Source: Desulfuromonadales bacterium (GTDB lineage Bacteria; Desulfobacterota; Desulfuromonadia; Geobacterales; Pseudopelobacteraceae). From it: a stretch of 64,000 nt of DNA. The notes beneath the pieces were generated by a model. That model ran no database searches and had not been told where the DNA came from. It saw nothing but the letters and a program-made list of their open reading frames with translations. Location: positions 1-64,000 of the forward strand of contig JACAAY010000006.1 of the NCBI GenBank assembly GCA_013377095.1, given 5' to 3'. The translations under genes and the position numbers were made by a program. Every line of letters begins with the position of its first letter. Within the stretch, counting starts at the first letter, position 1. Of the stretch, positions 27,813 through 37,426 are shown one piece after another.

Positions 27813-28412
27813 TTACATTTTTACCCAGTTTGCAGTGCCGTCATACTGATCCAATGGGGTGGTTGGAGCAATGACATAAGCTGCTGTCAACTGAGCACCA
27901 GGTGCCAAACCGATTGGGCCGGTTGCGTTATAAGTCATTTTGTAGTTCGAGGTTGAATCACTGTCAGCAGCATAAACCGTATCACCCTGGAGATGCTTTG
28001 TTGCCAGTGTGTAGGAAGATCCAGTGGCATCGGACGAAGCCATTGCAGTAATGTTGTTGCCTACGGGAATCTGCAGACCGCGTGGGGTGGCAACATTATC
28101 AAGCGTAGAAATGATGCAAATATTACCGGCAACCAACGGTGTGGCAGGCACCAATGCACCAGCACCATACGCACCAGCACCCGGAAGGGCTGCAACGTAT
28201 TCAGTTTTGCCGTAATGCTGCCATTCGGCATAGAGACTTTCTTCAGAAGTTCGAACATTTCGCATGTCGGAGTTAGCGCTGGCATTGAAGCCCTGCATAC
28301 GATACTTGCTGAACTGCGGGATGGCGATGGCGGCCAGGATGCCGATGATCGCGACGACGATCAAGAGCTCGATCAGGGTGAAACCTTTGTTACTTCTCAG
28401 CTTGTTTAACAT
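27813..28412 (-). CDS. pilA: type IV pilin, major subunit candidate (long PilA)
   Basis: A 199-residue prepilin with leader MLNKLRSNKG, then FTLIELLIVVAIIGILAA and Glu5 conserved. The mature protein is about 189 residues, unlike the ~61-residue PilA of Geobacter sulfurreducens, so it resembles the long pilins of other species such as G. uraniireducens. The C-terminal domain has alanine-, threonine- and glycine-rich beta segments. AAGGAG precedes ATG 28412. A sigma-54 promoter lies 69-84 bases upstream, and pilR is the next gene upstream on the same strand. The own promoter plus terminator indicate a single-gene, high-level transcript. Confidence 0.9.
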   Translation of the reverse strand: MLNKLRSNKGFTLIELLIVVAIIGILAAIAIPQFSKYRMQGFNASANSDMRNVRTSEESLYAEWQHYGKTEYVAALPGAGAYGAGALVPATPLVAGNICIISTLDNVATPRGLQIPVGNNITAMASSDATGSSYTLATKHLQGDTVYAADSDSTSNYKMTYNATGPIGLAPGAQLTAAYVIAPTTPLDQYDGTANWVKM

Positions 28413-28480
28413 GATTATCTCCTTTTTGGGGTTTGTGCTCTGCAGAGAGAGCTGACGTAAATAACTGTTGCCTAAATCGT

Positions 28481-28496
28481 AGCAAAGAGCAAGCCA
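28481..28496 (-). promoter_or_regulatory. sigma-54 promoter of pilA
   Basis: On the minus strand the sequence is TGGCTTGCTCTTTGCT, with GG-N10-GC spacing, TGGC at -24 and TTTGCT at -12. PilR, encoded just upstream, is a sigma-54 activator, so this is the expected PilR-dependent promoter. The predicted start near 28470 gives a leader of about 58 bases. Confidence 0.78.
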
Positions 28497-28609
28497 ACAG
28501 CTGGTCCAATCGTAACGAGTTGTTTTTACGGAATCTAACTATGGTTACGCGTCCAATGTGTGATCTTTGTACAAACCAACGTCACCCAAGGTGACAATTT
28601 ACGTCACAT

Positions 28610-29986
28610 TTACTCATTTTCGGAATCCAGCCCAAATTTTGCCAGGCGATAGCGGAATGAACGGAACGACATACCCAACAGATCCGCAGCCTTCTTTTTT
28701 GCGCCAGAGGTCATCTCCAGTGCCTTCAGCAGATATTTCTTTTCCAGATCGTCCAGAAGCCTTTCCAGTTCGATTCCTTCGGCAGGAATCGTTGCATCGC
28801 CACCGAGACAGGGCACCACATCAGAACACGCCAAAAGGGGAAGATTCTCTTCATGAATCAGTGAGCTGTCAAGAATCAGGCTCCGTTCAACGATGTTTTC
28901 CAGTTCCCGGATATTTCCCGGAAAGGGGTAGTTCATCAGCTTCTTGAGCGCAGCAGGCGTGATGATATCCCCCGCTTGCTGTGGATCGCCGTATTTGCGA
29001 AAAAAATGATCCACCAGAACCGGAATATCTTCGATGCGCTCCCTGAGCGGCGGCACCACGATCTGCATCACATTGATGCGATAGAAGAGGTCTTCACGAA
29101 AACCACCATCCTTGACCTGACTTTGCAGATCACGGTTGGAGGCGGTCAGGATGCGCACATCAGATTTCTGCACCTGGGCGCCCCCTACCCGTCTGAATTC
29201 CCGTTCCTGGAGAACGCGCAAGAGCTTGGTCTGCATCAACAGCGGCAGTTCACCAATTTCATCCAGAAACAGCGTCCCGCCATCGGCCTGCTCGAACAGA
29301 CCGGCACGATCAGCCACCGCACCGGTAAAGGCCCCCTTCTTGTGGCCGAACAGCTCACTCTCCATCAACTGCTCGGGAATTGCGCCACAGTTGACCGCCA
29401 CAAAGGCCTTTTTAGCCCTGGGGCTGCTATCGTGAATGGCACGGGCCACCAGCTCTTTCCCGGTGCCGCTCTCTCCCTGGATCATCACCGAGCTGTTGCT
29501 GAGCGCGACCTTTCTGATCAGCGAGAAGATTTCCTTCATCTTTGGGCTGGCGCCGATAATCCCGCAGAAGCTGTCACGCTGCTGGGCGGTTTGCCTGAGG
29601 ACGGTGTTCTCCCGTTTCAAATCGGATTTTTCCAGGGCATTGCGGATCAGAACCTTGATTTCCTCGACCTTGAACGGTTTTGAAATATAATCGTAGGCAC
29701 CCAGTTTCATGGCTTCCACCGCCTGTTCGGCAGCGGAAAAGGCGGTCATCATCAGTACGGCCGTGTCCGGAGCCATGGCCTTGATACGCGCAAGGAGTTC
29801 AATGCCATTCAGTCCCGGCATCTGCACGTCGGATATGACCAGATCGAAGACACTGCTATCCAGCTGCCCAAGAGCCTCTTCGGCATGGGCGGCCACAACC
29901 GCTTCGTACCCTTCTCGTTCCACCAGGATGGCGAGAAACTCACGCATGCTCAATTCATCATCCACAATCAGTATTCTTGCTTTCAT
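28610..29986 (-). CDS. pilR: sigma-54-dependent response regulator PilR
   Basis: A 458-residue NtrC-family regulator. Receiver domain 1-115 (ILIVDDELSMREF; phospho-acceptor Asp53 in LVISDVQMPG; switch lysine in YISKPF). AAA+ domain about 140-370 with Walker A GESGTGKE, GAFTGA loop (KKGAFTGAVADRAG) and Walker B GGTLFLDEIGELP. C-terminal Fis-type helix-turn-helix (KKKAADLLGMSFRSFRYRL). It is followed by pilA, whose promoter is of the sigma-54 type. No pilS sensor gene is adjacent: the gene upstream belongs to an ABC efflux set. AGGAG precedes ATG 29986. Confidence 0.92.
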   Translation of the reverse strand: MKARILIVDDELSMREFLAILVEREGYEAVVAAHAEEALGQLDSSVFDLVISDVQMPGLNGIELLARIKAMAPDTAVLMMTAFSAAEQAVEAMKLGAYDYISKPFKVEEIKVLIRNALEKSDLKRENTVLRQTAQQRDSFCGIIGASPKMKEIFSLIRKVALSNSSVMIQGESGTGKELVARAIHDSSPRAKKAFVAVNCGAIPEQLMESELFGHKKGAFTGAVADRAGLFEQADGGTLFLDEIGELPLLMQTKLLRVLQEREFRRVGGAQVQKSDVRILTASNRDLQSQVKDGGFREDLFYRINVMQIVVPPLRERIEDIPVLVDHFFRKYGDPQQAGDIITPAALKKLMNYPFPGNIRELENIVERSLILDSSLIHEENLPLLACSDVVPCLGGDATIPAEGIELERLLDDLEKKYLLKALEMTSGAKKKAADLLGMSFRSFRYRLAKFGLDSENE

Positions 29987-30002
29987 ATATACTCCTGCAT
30001 GT

Positions 30003-31160
30003 TCAACCTATCCGTCTCAAACCATCGGCTATTTTGATCCTTACGGCGCGCCAGGTGGGAAAGAGGGCCGCTATTACACCTATCAGCACAGAAAACAACA
30101 GATCAAGATACAAGGCAGAGGATTCGACCCGAAAAACCGGGAAAAAAGCTCCCATTGCCTCTCCAAAGGCATGGGCAACCGGAAATGTCAGGGCAATGCC
30201 GATCAGACAGCCACTCATGGTGATAAACAGCGATTCGCCGAACACCATTCCGGCGATGTGGTGGGAGCGGAAACCCATGGCTTTGAAGATGGCATATTCA
30301 CCGATACGTTCACGGGCGGTCATGGCCATGGTGTTGGCAACCACGGCAAGAATGATGACAATCACCACATAGGAAACGATCTGAATTGCCACCACAATTG
30401 CTTCCGTCATGGATACAAAACTGAGCTGGAAGGCCTTTTCCGTTTCCGTGAGTGTCTCAGCCAGTGAGTTGCTGAAGAGCGCATCCACCGCGCGCGAGAT
30501 CTCGGCCGCACGCTGCGGGTTTTTAAGCGCTATGACGTATACTCCGGTCTGATCGGCCCGGCGGGGCACACTTTTTTTCACTGTTTCGTTCAGATAATCC
30601 CAGTGAAAGAAAAACTGGTTCTCGTCGGTAGTCTTATCAACCCCCCGATAAATTCCCGAAACCACAAACTCCCAACTTCCCGGATAAATTGTCCCTTTCA
30701 GGGTAAGGTTGTCACCTATTTTCCACCCGAAGCGTTCGGCCAGTCTGCGTCCGACCAGACAGCCCCTGCGGTCAGTAAAAAAAGACCTCTGCTGCTCGGG
30801 AGAAATCACAAACTCCGGATAGAGTTCCAGGTAGCTGCGGGGTTGTATGGCGAAATTGGGAAAGAAATTTTTCTCGGTGATGTAGATTCCGCCAAACCAG
30901 TTGGCGTATGAAACCCCCTTGACCCCCTCAACCTGCCTGATCCGCTCAGCATACGAAATCGGCATGGAAAAAACCAGAGATACGGCATTGCGGGTAATCA
31001 GGCGGCCGGCTGACGAGGCGTTCACGCCGGCATACCAGGCGCTGACTACGGTTCTGAGCAGGCCGAATGACAGAAGAGCAATGGTGATTCCCAGTATGGT
31101 CAGCAGTGTGCGCAACCTGTGGCGGAACGCATTCCTGAAAAGGATTCTAAGCAGAAACAT
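30003..31160 (-). CDS. MacB/FtsX-type ABC transporter permease
   Basis: A 385-residue permease with an N-terminal membrane segment (RTLLTILGITIALLSFGLL), a periplasmic MacB_PCD-like domain (about 45-240) and a C-terminal FtsX domain of three membrane segments (EYAIFKAMGFRSHHIAGMV). The ATPase gene overlaps its 5' end by 14 bases, and a membrane-fusion protein gene precedes that. The three form a MacAB/LolCDE-like export system. The substrate is unknown, and no TolC-like gene is nearby. Confidence 0.87.
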   Translation of the reverse strand: MFLLRILFRNAFRHRLRTLLTILGITIALLSFGLLRTVVSAWYAGVNASSAGRLITRNAVSLVFSMPISYAERIRQVEGVKGVSYANWFGGIYITEKNFFPNFAIQPRSYLELYPEFVISPEQQRSFFTDRRGCLVGRRLAERFGWKIGDNLTLKGTIYPGSWEFVVSGIYRGVDKTTDENQFFFHWDYLNETVKKSVPRRADQTGVYVIALKNPQRAAEISRAVDALFSNSLAETLTETEKAFQLSFVSMTEAIVVAIQIVSYVVIVIILAVVANTMAMTARERIGEYAIFKAMGFRSHHIAGMVFGESLFITMSGCLIGIALTFPVAHAFGEAMGAFFPVFRVESSALYLDLLFSVLIGVIAALFPTWRAVRIKIADGLRRIG

Positions 31161-31848
31161 TGCTCAGTTCACCCTTGTCCAGATGCCTGATACAGTGCGC
31201 CCTTTCGGCAGCCCGCGGATCATGGGTCACCATGATGATCGTCTTGCCGAACCCGGCGTTCAGCTGGCCCACCAGATCCAGGATCTCCTTGGCCGAAACC
31301 CGATCCAGATCCCCGGTTGGTTCATCTGCCACCAGAATGGTTGGGTCGGTTACAATGGCCCGGGCAATGGCAACCCGCTGCTGCTGTCCACCGGAAAGCT
31401 GGGAAGGATAGTGCTCCATGCGGTCAGCTAGTCCCACAACCGAAAGCGCCGTTTGCACATGCTCTTTGCGGGATTTGCGCGACAGAGATGTCAACAAGAG
31501 TGGCAACTCCACATTCTCAAATGCCGTCAACACCGGAATCAGGTTGTAGAATTGGAAGATGAAACCGACGTTGGCAGAACGCCAGCGGGCCAGATCACTC
31601 TCACTGAGCGTGGCGATATCGACACCTTCAACGGTGATGGAGCCGCTATCAACCGTATCAATACCGGCAATCAGGTTGAGCAGGGTGCTTTTGCCAGAAC
31701 CGGACGGCCCCATCAGTGCCAAAAATTCTCCCCGCTCAATGTCAAATGATATACCCTCCAGAACCGCCACGGACTGAGATCCACGGCGATATGACTTGTA
31801 CACATCGCGGATGCTGACGGCAATTTCGCGTGGTTTACCGTTAAGCAT
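31147..31848 (-). CDS. MacB/LolD-type ABC transporter ATP-binding protein
   Basis: A 233-residue ATPase of the MacB/LolD group. Walker A GPSGSGKSTLLN, signature LSGGQQQRVAIARAI, Walker B ILVADEPTGDLD and the H-loop in VTHDP are complete. It overlaps the permease by 14 bases and follows the membrane-fusion protein by 2 bases. Confidence 0.92.
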   Translation of the reverse strand: MLNGKPREIAVSIRDVYKSYRRGSQSVAVLEGISFDIERGEFLALMGPSGSGKSTLLNLIAGIDTVDSGSITVEGVDIATLSESDLARWRSANVGFIFQFYNLIPVLTAFENVELPLLLTSLSRKSRKEHVQTALSVVGLADRMEHYPSQLSGGQQQRVAIARAIVTDPTILVADEPTGDLDRVSAKEILDLVGQLNAGFGKTIIMVTHDPRAAERAHCIRHLDKGELSNVSA

Positions 31849-31850
31849 AT

Positions 31851-33065
31851 CTATTTTTTCTCCGTCAACACAACCCGGCAGCCATCCTTGAGTTTTTCCA
31901 GCGGTCGCAACGCCACCCTGTCTCCCGACTTGACACCGCTGACCTCAAGCTGATCTCCAAATCGTGCGCCCCGCTTTACCTGCACAAACTCAACCCGATC
32001 TCCCCTTACGAGGAAAAGGCCATCGCGGCCGCCAGACCTGACAATGGCAGCGGGGTTGACGGCGATTCTCGGCCGTTGATCTTCCTTTCCGGCCTCGCGC
32101 TCCAGAAAAGCGACTTTGGCACTCATTTCCGGAAGAATGCGGCTGTCGAGGTCCACAAATGATACTTTGACCATCACGGAAGCCTTGCTCCTGTCGGCGG
32201 TCGGAACAATGGTATGAACAACTCCGCGAAAACGGACATTCGGCAACGCATCCAGGGATATCTCACAGGGTTGCCCCTTTTTCACCAGCCCCAGGTTTGA
32301 TTCGGAGACATCAGCCTCAACCTGCAACGATCCCATATCGGCAATGGTGAATACGGCGGCTTTTGCATTGGCTGCCGCCCCCAGTGGCGTAATGATATCC
32401 CCCACATCGGCGTTCTTAGTAAGCACTACCGCATCGAATGGCGCCCGGATCAAACTGTAATCAAAGGAAACACGGGCTCCAGAGAGCGTTGCATCGGCAA
32501 CACGCACATTGGCTTCCGCTCCGGATGTGCCGGCAACAGCCTTCCTGAAACGGGCCTCAGCCAGATCATAATCTGCCTGGGCAACGATGCCCTGTTTCAA
32601 CAGTTCCTTCTGCCGTCTGAAGGACTGACCGGCGTCGCTCAACTCGGCCCTGGCCTGTTCCAGCACGGACCTGGCATTGCTCAGCCCGGCCTCGCTCTGT
32701 CTCACGTCGGCCGCCAAGTCGCGGTTTTCGAGCCGGGCAATGATCTGACCTCCCGAAACCCTGCTCCCCTCCTCGACACCCAGCCATTCCAGTCTCCCGG
32801 TAATCTTGGAGGCGACAGCTGCCCTGCGCTGGGCAACCACATACCCACTGGCATTCAGACGGGTAAAGGACTGGGTTGGATACACCAGGGTCGCCGTTGT
32901 GGTTTCAATGGTAACGGCGCGCCCCCTGATCACAAACACCAGTGCGAACAGCAGAATAAGGATGCCGCAGGAAATCATGGCCGGTCGCATACCGCGCCTT
33001 GAACCGGAAACCGGCTTCTGCTGCGTTTTATCGATGGTCAGTTTATTGAGAGCATCGGATGGCAT
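31851..33065 (-). CDS. membrane-fusion (periplasmic adaptor) protein of ABC efflux system
   Basis: A 404-residue adaptor of the HlyD/MacA type. One N-terminal membrane anchor (about 28-48, ISCGILILLFALVFVIRG), a long helical hairpin region (about 115-185, rich in Ala, Gln, Arg, Glu), lipoyl-like half-motifs (RLEWLGVEEGSRVSGGQIIA and SLIRAPFDAVVLTKNADVGD) and a C-terminal beta-barrel. ATG 33065 is used because GGAG sits 6 bases before it; the ATG at 33071 is immediately adjacent to that site. It is the first gene of the three-gene efflux operon. Confidence 0.88.
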   Translation of the reverse strand: MPSDALNKLTIDKTQQKPVSGSRRGMRPAMISCGILILLFALVFVIRGRAVTIETTTATLVYPTQSFTRLNASGYVVAQRRAAVASKITGRLEWLGVEEGSRVSGGQIIARLENRDLAADVRQSEAGLSNARSVLEQARAELSDAGQSFRRQKELLKQGIVAQADYDLAEARFRKAVAGTSGAEANVRVADATLSGARVSFDYSLIRAPFDAVVLTKNADVGDIITPLGAAANAKAAVFTIADMGSLQVEADVSESNLGLVKKGQPCEISLDALPNVRFRGVVHTIVPTADRSKASVMVKVSFVDLDSRILPEMSAKVAFLEREAGKEDQRPRIAVNPAAIVRSGGRDGLFLVRGDRVEFVQVKRGARFGDQLEVSGVKSGDRVALRPLEKLKDGCRVVLTEKK

Positions 33066-33230
33066 GAACATCTCCGGTTATCAACGAAAGTTCCCGTGAA
33101 TCTGTTACATACCACTATACTGACGGTTTGTGAAGGTATGCAGACAGTGAAGACCACTCGAATTACTGACAGGTTTTTATCTGCAAGCGCTGTATTCTTT
33201 TTTTATTGTGTGATATAAAACTAACGATAA

Positions 33231-34574
<1,344 letters not shown>

Positions 34575-34591
34575 TCCGGATGACTTGAACA

Positions 34592-34620
34592 AAAAGAGGC
34601 GAGCATGGCTCGCCTCTTTT
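34592..34620 (+). terminator. Rho-independent terminator of eno
   Basis: A perfect 13-bp stem AAAAGAGGCGAGC / GCTCGCCTCTTTT around ATG, 18 bases after the eno stop codon. Confidence 0.92.
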
Positions 34621-34673
34621 GTGTCAAAAACACCTACGTAATGTAAAACTTTCAGGCGGCAGGGAGTATGAAC

Positions 34674-35033
34674 ATGAAATTTTTTATCAATAATCTGGTA
34701 CTGATAGGGCTGATTGTATTCTGCGTTTCCCCACTGCAGGTAACGGCAGCGCAACCCGGCGTAACGACCACTGTCTTTAACAAGAGATTTATTCATGCCT
34801 TACAGCCAATGATGATGTACAACCAGCTCGTCAAACAGATTGGAACCGCCGGCGTCATCGTCAAGGAGCGCAAGGGTGCGACATCTCAGCTTGTTCACTA
34901 TCATTGGGATGGTGGCAAACGCTCTGCTCTGGATGCAACTGTCGTAGCGGGAAAAGTGACTGAAGCACGCATGCTTGCGCCAAATGGCAACACGTATCTG
35001 TTTGATAAAGCTGGCGCAATTACGGAGAAATAG
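34674..35033 (+). CDS. small exported protein of unknown function
   Basis: A 119-residue protein. ATG 34674 lies 7 bases after GGGAG; the ATG at 34668 is 1 base from it. The signal peptide (KFFINNLVLIGLIVFCVSPL) ends near VTAA/QPG. The mature ~95 residues contain no cysteine and no motif I recognise; two beta-hairpin-like stretches (GVIVKERKGATSQLVHYHWD and VVAGKVTEARML) suggest a small beta-fold. It stands alone between eno and ribBA. Confidence 0.7.
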   Translation: MKFFINNLVLIGLIVFCVSPLQVTAAQPGVTTTVFNKRFIHALQPMMMYNQLVKQIGTAGVIVKERKGATSQLVHYHWDGGKRSALDATVVAGKVTEARMLAPNGNTYLFDKAGAITEK

Positions 35034-35394
35034 CGCGTTATCGACATCTCGAACAAGAAATGTTTCCTTGGATATTATTCATGGCCAAGATACAGACATC
35101 ATAACAGTAACTGTCCGGTATGCCCGCCCCCCTCTCTCCATCGATGTTATTCACTCTGTTTCGCCCGGTTCAAAACATATACCGGATACAGCAGGAACCA
35201 CAGTTATCCGCCTTGTGGCCATAACATGCACAAAACATTGTATCTCCAACGGAAGAATGATATTTTACAGGAAGTATTCAGGCCCTGGGTCTTGATCCCT
35301 TAACGTGAATAAATCGGTGTGACCGGTTATCTGCCCACGTCCGAATACCTGAAAACAAACCGCAAGCTCATGAACCGAAAGGACACTTTTAAAC
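35034..35394. other. intergenic region upstream of ribBA
   Basis: About 360 bases without a supported gene. I looked for an FMN riboswitch in front of ribBA and found none of its conserved elements. A minus-strand open frame that reaches from 35265 into ribBA is a shadow of ribBA. The ribBA promoter must lie here but is not obvious. Confidence 0.45.
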
Positions 35395-36600
35395 ATGTCT
35401 GTATCAAGCATTGAAGAAGCAATCGAAGACATTCGCCAGGGTAAAATGGTTATCCTGGTGGATGATGAGGATCGTGAAAATGAAGGCGACCTGACCATGG
35501 CCGCCGAAGCCGCTACTCCTGAAAACATCAATTTCATGGCAAAAAACGGACGCGGCCTGATCTGTCTGACCCTGACCCCTGAGAAGTGCGACGCTCTTGG
35601 TCTTCGTCCGATGGTGCGCGATAACACCTCCCCCTTTGAAACCGCCTTTACCGTTTCCATCGAAGCCAAACATGGCGTGACCACCGGCATTTCCGCCGCT
35701 GACCGATCACACACCATCCTCACCGCCGTTGCGGATGGTGCCAGCGCCAAAGATCTTGTCAGCCCCGGGCACATCTTCCCCTTACGCGCACGCAAGGGTG
35801 GTGTACTGGTCCGCTCCGGACAGACCGAGGGATCGGTGGATCTGGCGCGCCTGGCTGGACTGCGCCCGGCCGGCATCATCTGCGAGATCATGAACGACGA
35901 CGGCAGCATGGCCCGTATGCCGGAGTTGAAAAAGTTCGCCAAACACCACGGAATTAAGATCTGCACCGTAGCCGACCTGGTGGCCTACCGGCTCAAAAAC
36001 GAGCGCCTGGTACGAACGGTTGCTGAGGCGCAGATACCCTCCCGTTACGGCGGCGACTGGCGGGCGATTGCCTTTGAAAATGACGTTGACAAGATGGAGC
36101 ATATCGCCCTGGTAAAGGGTGAATTCAAAAAGGGTGAACCGGTACTCGTACGTGTCCATTCCGAATGCCTGACCGGGGATGTGCTTGGCAGCCAGCGCTG
36201 TGACTGCGGCGATCAGCTGCACAGCGCCATGAGAAAAATTGCCGCAGAAGGCAAAGGCGTAATTCTCTACATGCGCCAGGAAGGACGCGGCATCGGACTG
36301 GTCAACAAGCTCAAGGCCTATGAGTTACAGGACAAGGGACTTGATACGGTTGAGGCCAATCTGGAACTTGGTTTCAAGGCCGATCTCAGGGATTATGGCA
36401 TCGGCGCCCAGATTCTGCTGGCGCTGGGCATTACAAAGATCCGACTGCTGACCAACAACCCCAAAAAACTGATCGGCCTGCAAGGCTACGGAATCGATAT
36501 CATTGACAGGGTAGCCATTGAAATGGTGGCCACGGAATCCAACATAGATTATCTCACCACCAAACGCGACAAGATGGGGCACCTGCTGGAGAATCTCTGA
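35395..36600 (+). CDS. ribBA: bifunctional 3,4-dihydroxy-2-butanone-4-phosphate synthase / GTP cyclohydrolase II
   Basis: A 401-residue fusion catalysing both entry reactions of riboflavin synthesis. The RibB domain (1-200) has [17 protein letters not shown], the acidic catalytic loop, and RAGHT-like [19 protein letters not shown]. The RibA domain (205-400) has the zinc site [19 protein letters not shown] and [21 protein letters not shown]. Both appear complete. No other rib gene is adjacent. The queH gene starts 3 bases after its stop, so ribBA-queH-DUF2905 is probably one transcript. Confidence 0.96.
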   Translation: MSVSSIEEAIEDIRQGKMVILVDDEDRENEGDLTMAAEAATPENINFMAKNGRGLICLTLTPEKCDALGLRPMVRDNTSPFETAFTVSIEAKHGVTTGISAADRSHTILTAVADGASAKDLVSPGHIFPLRARKGGVLVRSGQTEGSVDLARLAGLRPAGIICEIMNDDGSMARMPELKKFAKHHGIKICTVADLVAYRLKNERLVRTVAEAQIPSRYGGDWRAIAFENDVDKMEHIALVKGEFKKGEPVLVRVHSECLTGDVLGSQRCDCGDQLHSAMRKIAAEGKGVILYMRQEGRGIGLVNKLKAYELQDKGLDTVEANLELGFKADLRDYGIGAQILLALGITKIRLLTNNPKKLIGLQGYGIDIIDRVAIEMVATESNIDYLTTKRDKMGHLLENL

Positions 36601-36603
36601 ACA

Positions 36604-37146
36604 ATGAACATTCTGCTGCACATATGCTGCGGTCCCTGCGGTCTCTATCCCCTGCACATTTTACGCGAAGCCGGTCACGCTGTGACCGGCTTTTTCTACA
36701 ACCACAATATTCACCCCTATCAGGAATATACCCACCGGCTTGCCGCGGCAAGGGACATGGCCGTTCAGGAAGTAATGCCGCTGCTTGTTCGGGATGACTA
36801 TGACCTGGAAGGGTTTCTGTCCCATGTGGCCAACAAACCACACCTGCGCTGCAGTTACTGTTATGCATCGCGCCTGAGGGCTACCGCTGCCATGGCCGTG
36901 GAAAACGGTTTTGACGCATTCAGCGCTTCCCTGCTGTACAGTCGCTACCAACGACACGACGAAATAAGAATAGTGGGTGAACAGGCCGGAGAAGAGTTTG
37001 GCGTCAGATTTCACTATGAGGATTTCCGCCCCGGCTGGCAGGAGGGAATCAGGAAATCAAAGGCAATGGGGCTCTATCGCCAGCAGTACTGCGGCTGCAT
37101 CTACAGCGAGAAAGAACGTTATCTGCCGCGGAAGAAAGAGTCATGA
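36604..37146 (+). CDS. queH: epoxyqueuosine reductase QueH
   Basis: A 180-residue QueH (DUF208) protein, the non-cobalamin enzyme for the last step of queuosine formation in tRNA. Characteristic cysteines are in HICCGPC (Cys8, Cys9, Cys12), CSYC (Cys83, Cys86) and YCGCIYS near residue 167; they hold an iron-sulfur cluster and a second metal in this family. The motif SASLLYSRYQRHDEI is also typical. It lies 3 bases after ribBA and overlaps the next gene by 4 bases. Confidence 0.93.
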   Translation: MNILLHICCGPCGLYPLHILREAGHAVTGFFYNHNIHPYQEYTHRLAAARDMAVQEVMPLLVRDDYDLEGFLSHVANKPHLRCSYCYASRLRATAAMAVENGFDAFSASLLYSRYQRHDEIRIVGEQAGEEFGVRFHYEDFRPGWQEGIRKSKAMGLYRQQYCGCIYSEKERYLPRKKES

Positions 37147-37355
37147 ACGGCATCGGCCGTCCCCTGATCATCATGGGGCTGATCCTGGTTGCCGCCGGTG
37201 TCATCATTTCCTTCTCTCCGCGCATCCCCTGGCTGGGCAGGCTGCCGGGTGACATCTACATTAGGAAGGCGCACTACAGTTTTTCCTTTCCCCTGACCAC
37301 CTGCATCCTGCTCTCCGCGATACTGTCGTTTATCTTCTGGCTCTTGCGCCGGTAA
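37143..37355 (+). CDS. DUF2905 small membrane protein
   Basis: A 70-residue protein with two hydrophobic segments (about 6-24 and 48-67) around a short loop PWLGRLPGDIYIRK, the signature of DUF2905. The function is unknown. Its ATG overlaps the queH stop (ATGA). Confidence 0.85.
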   Translation: MNGIGRPLIIMGLILVAAGVIISFSPRIPWLGRLPGDIYIRKAHYSFSFPLTTCILLSAILSFIFWLLRR

Positions 37356-37426
37356 CTCGAACGTGCGAGTTTTTGAAAATTGGGCAAAATGCCGACCATG
37401 ACACACAAAACACCATGGAGAAACCG

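Noticed and set aside
35034-35394. FMN riboswitch in front of ribBA
   Set aside because: The conserved RFN-element segments are not present on the plus strand.
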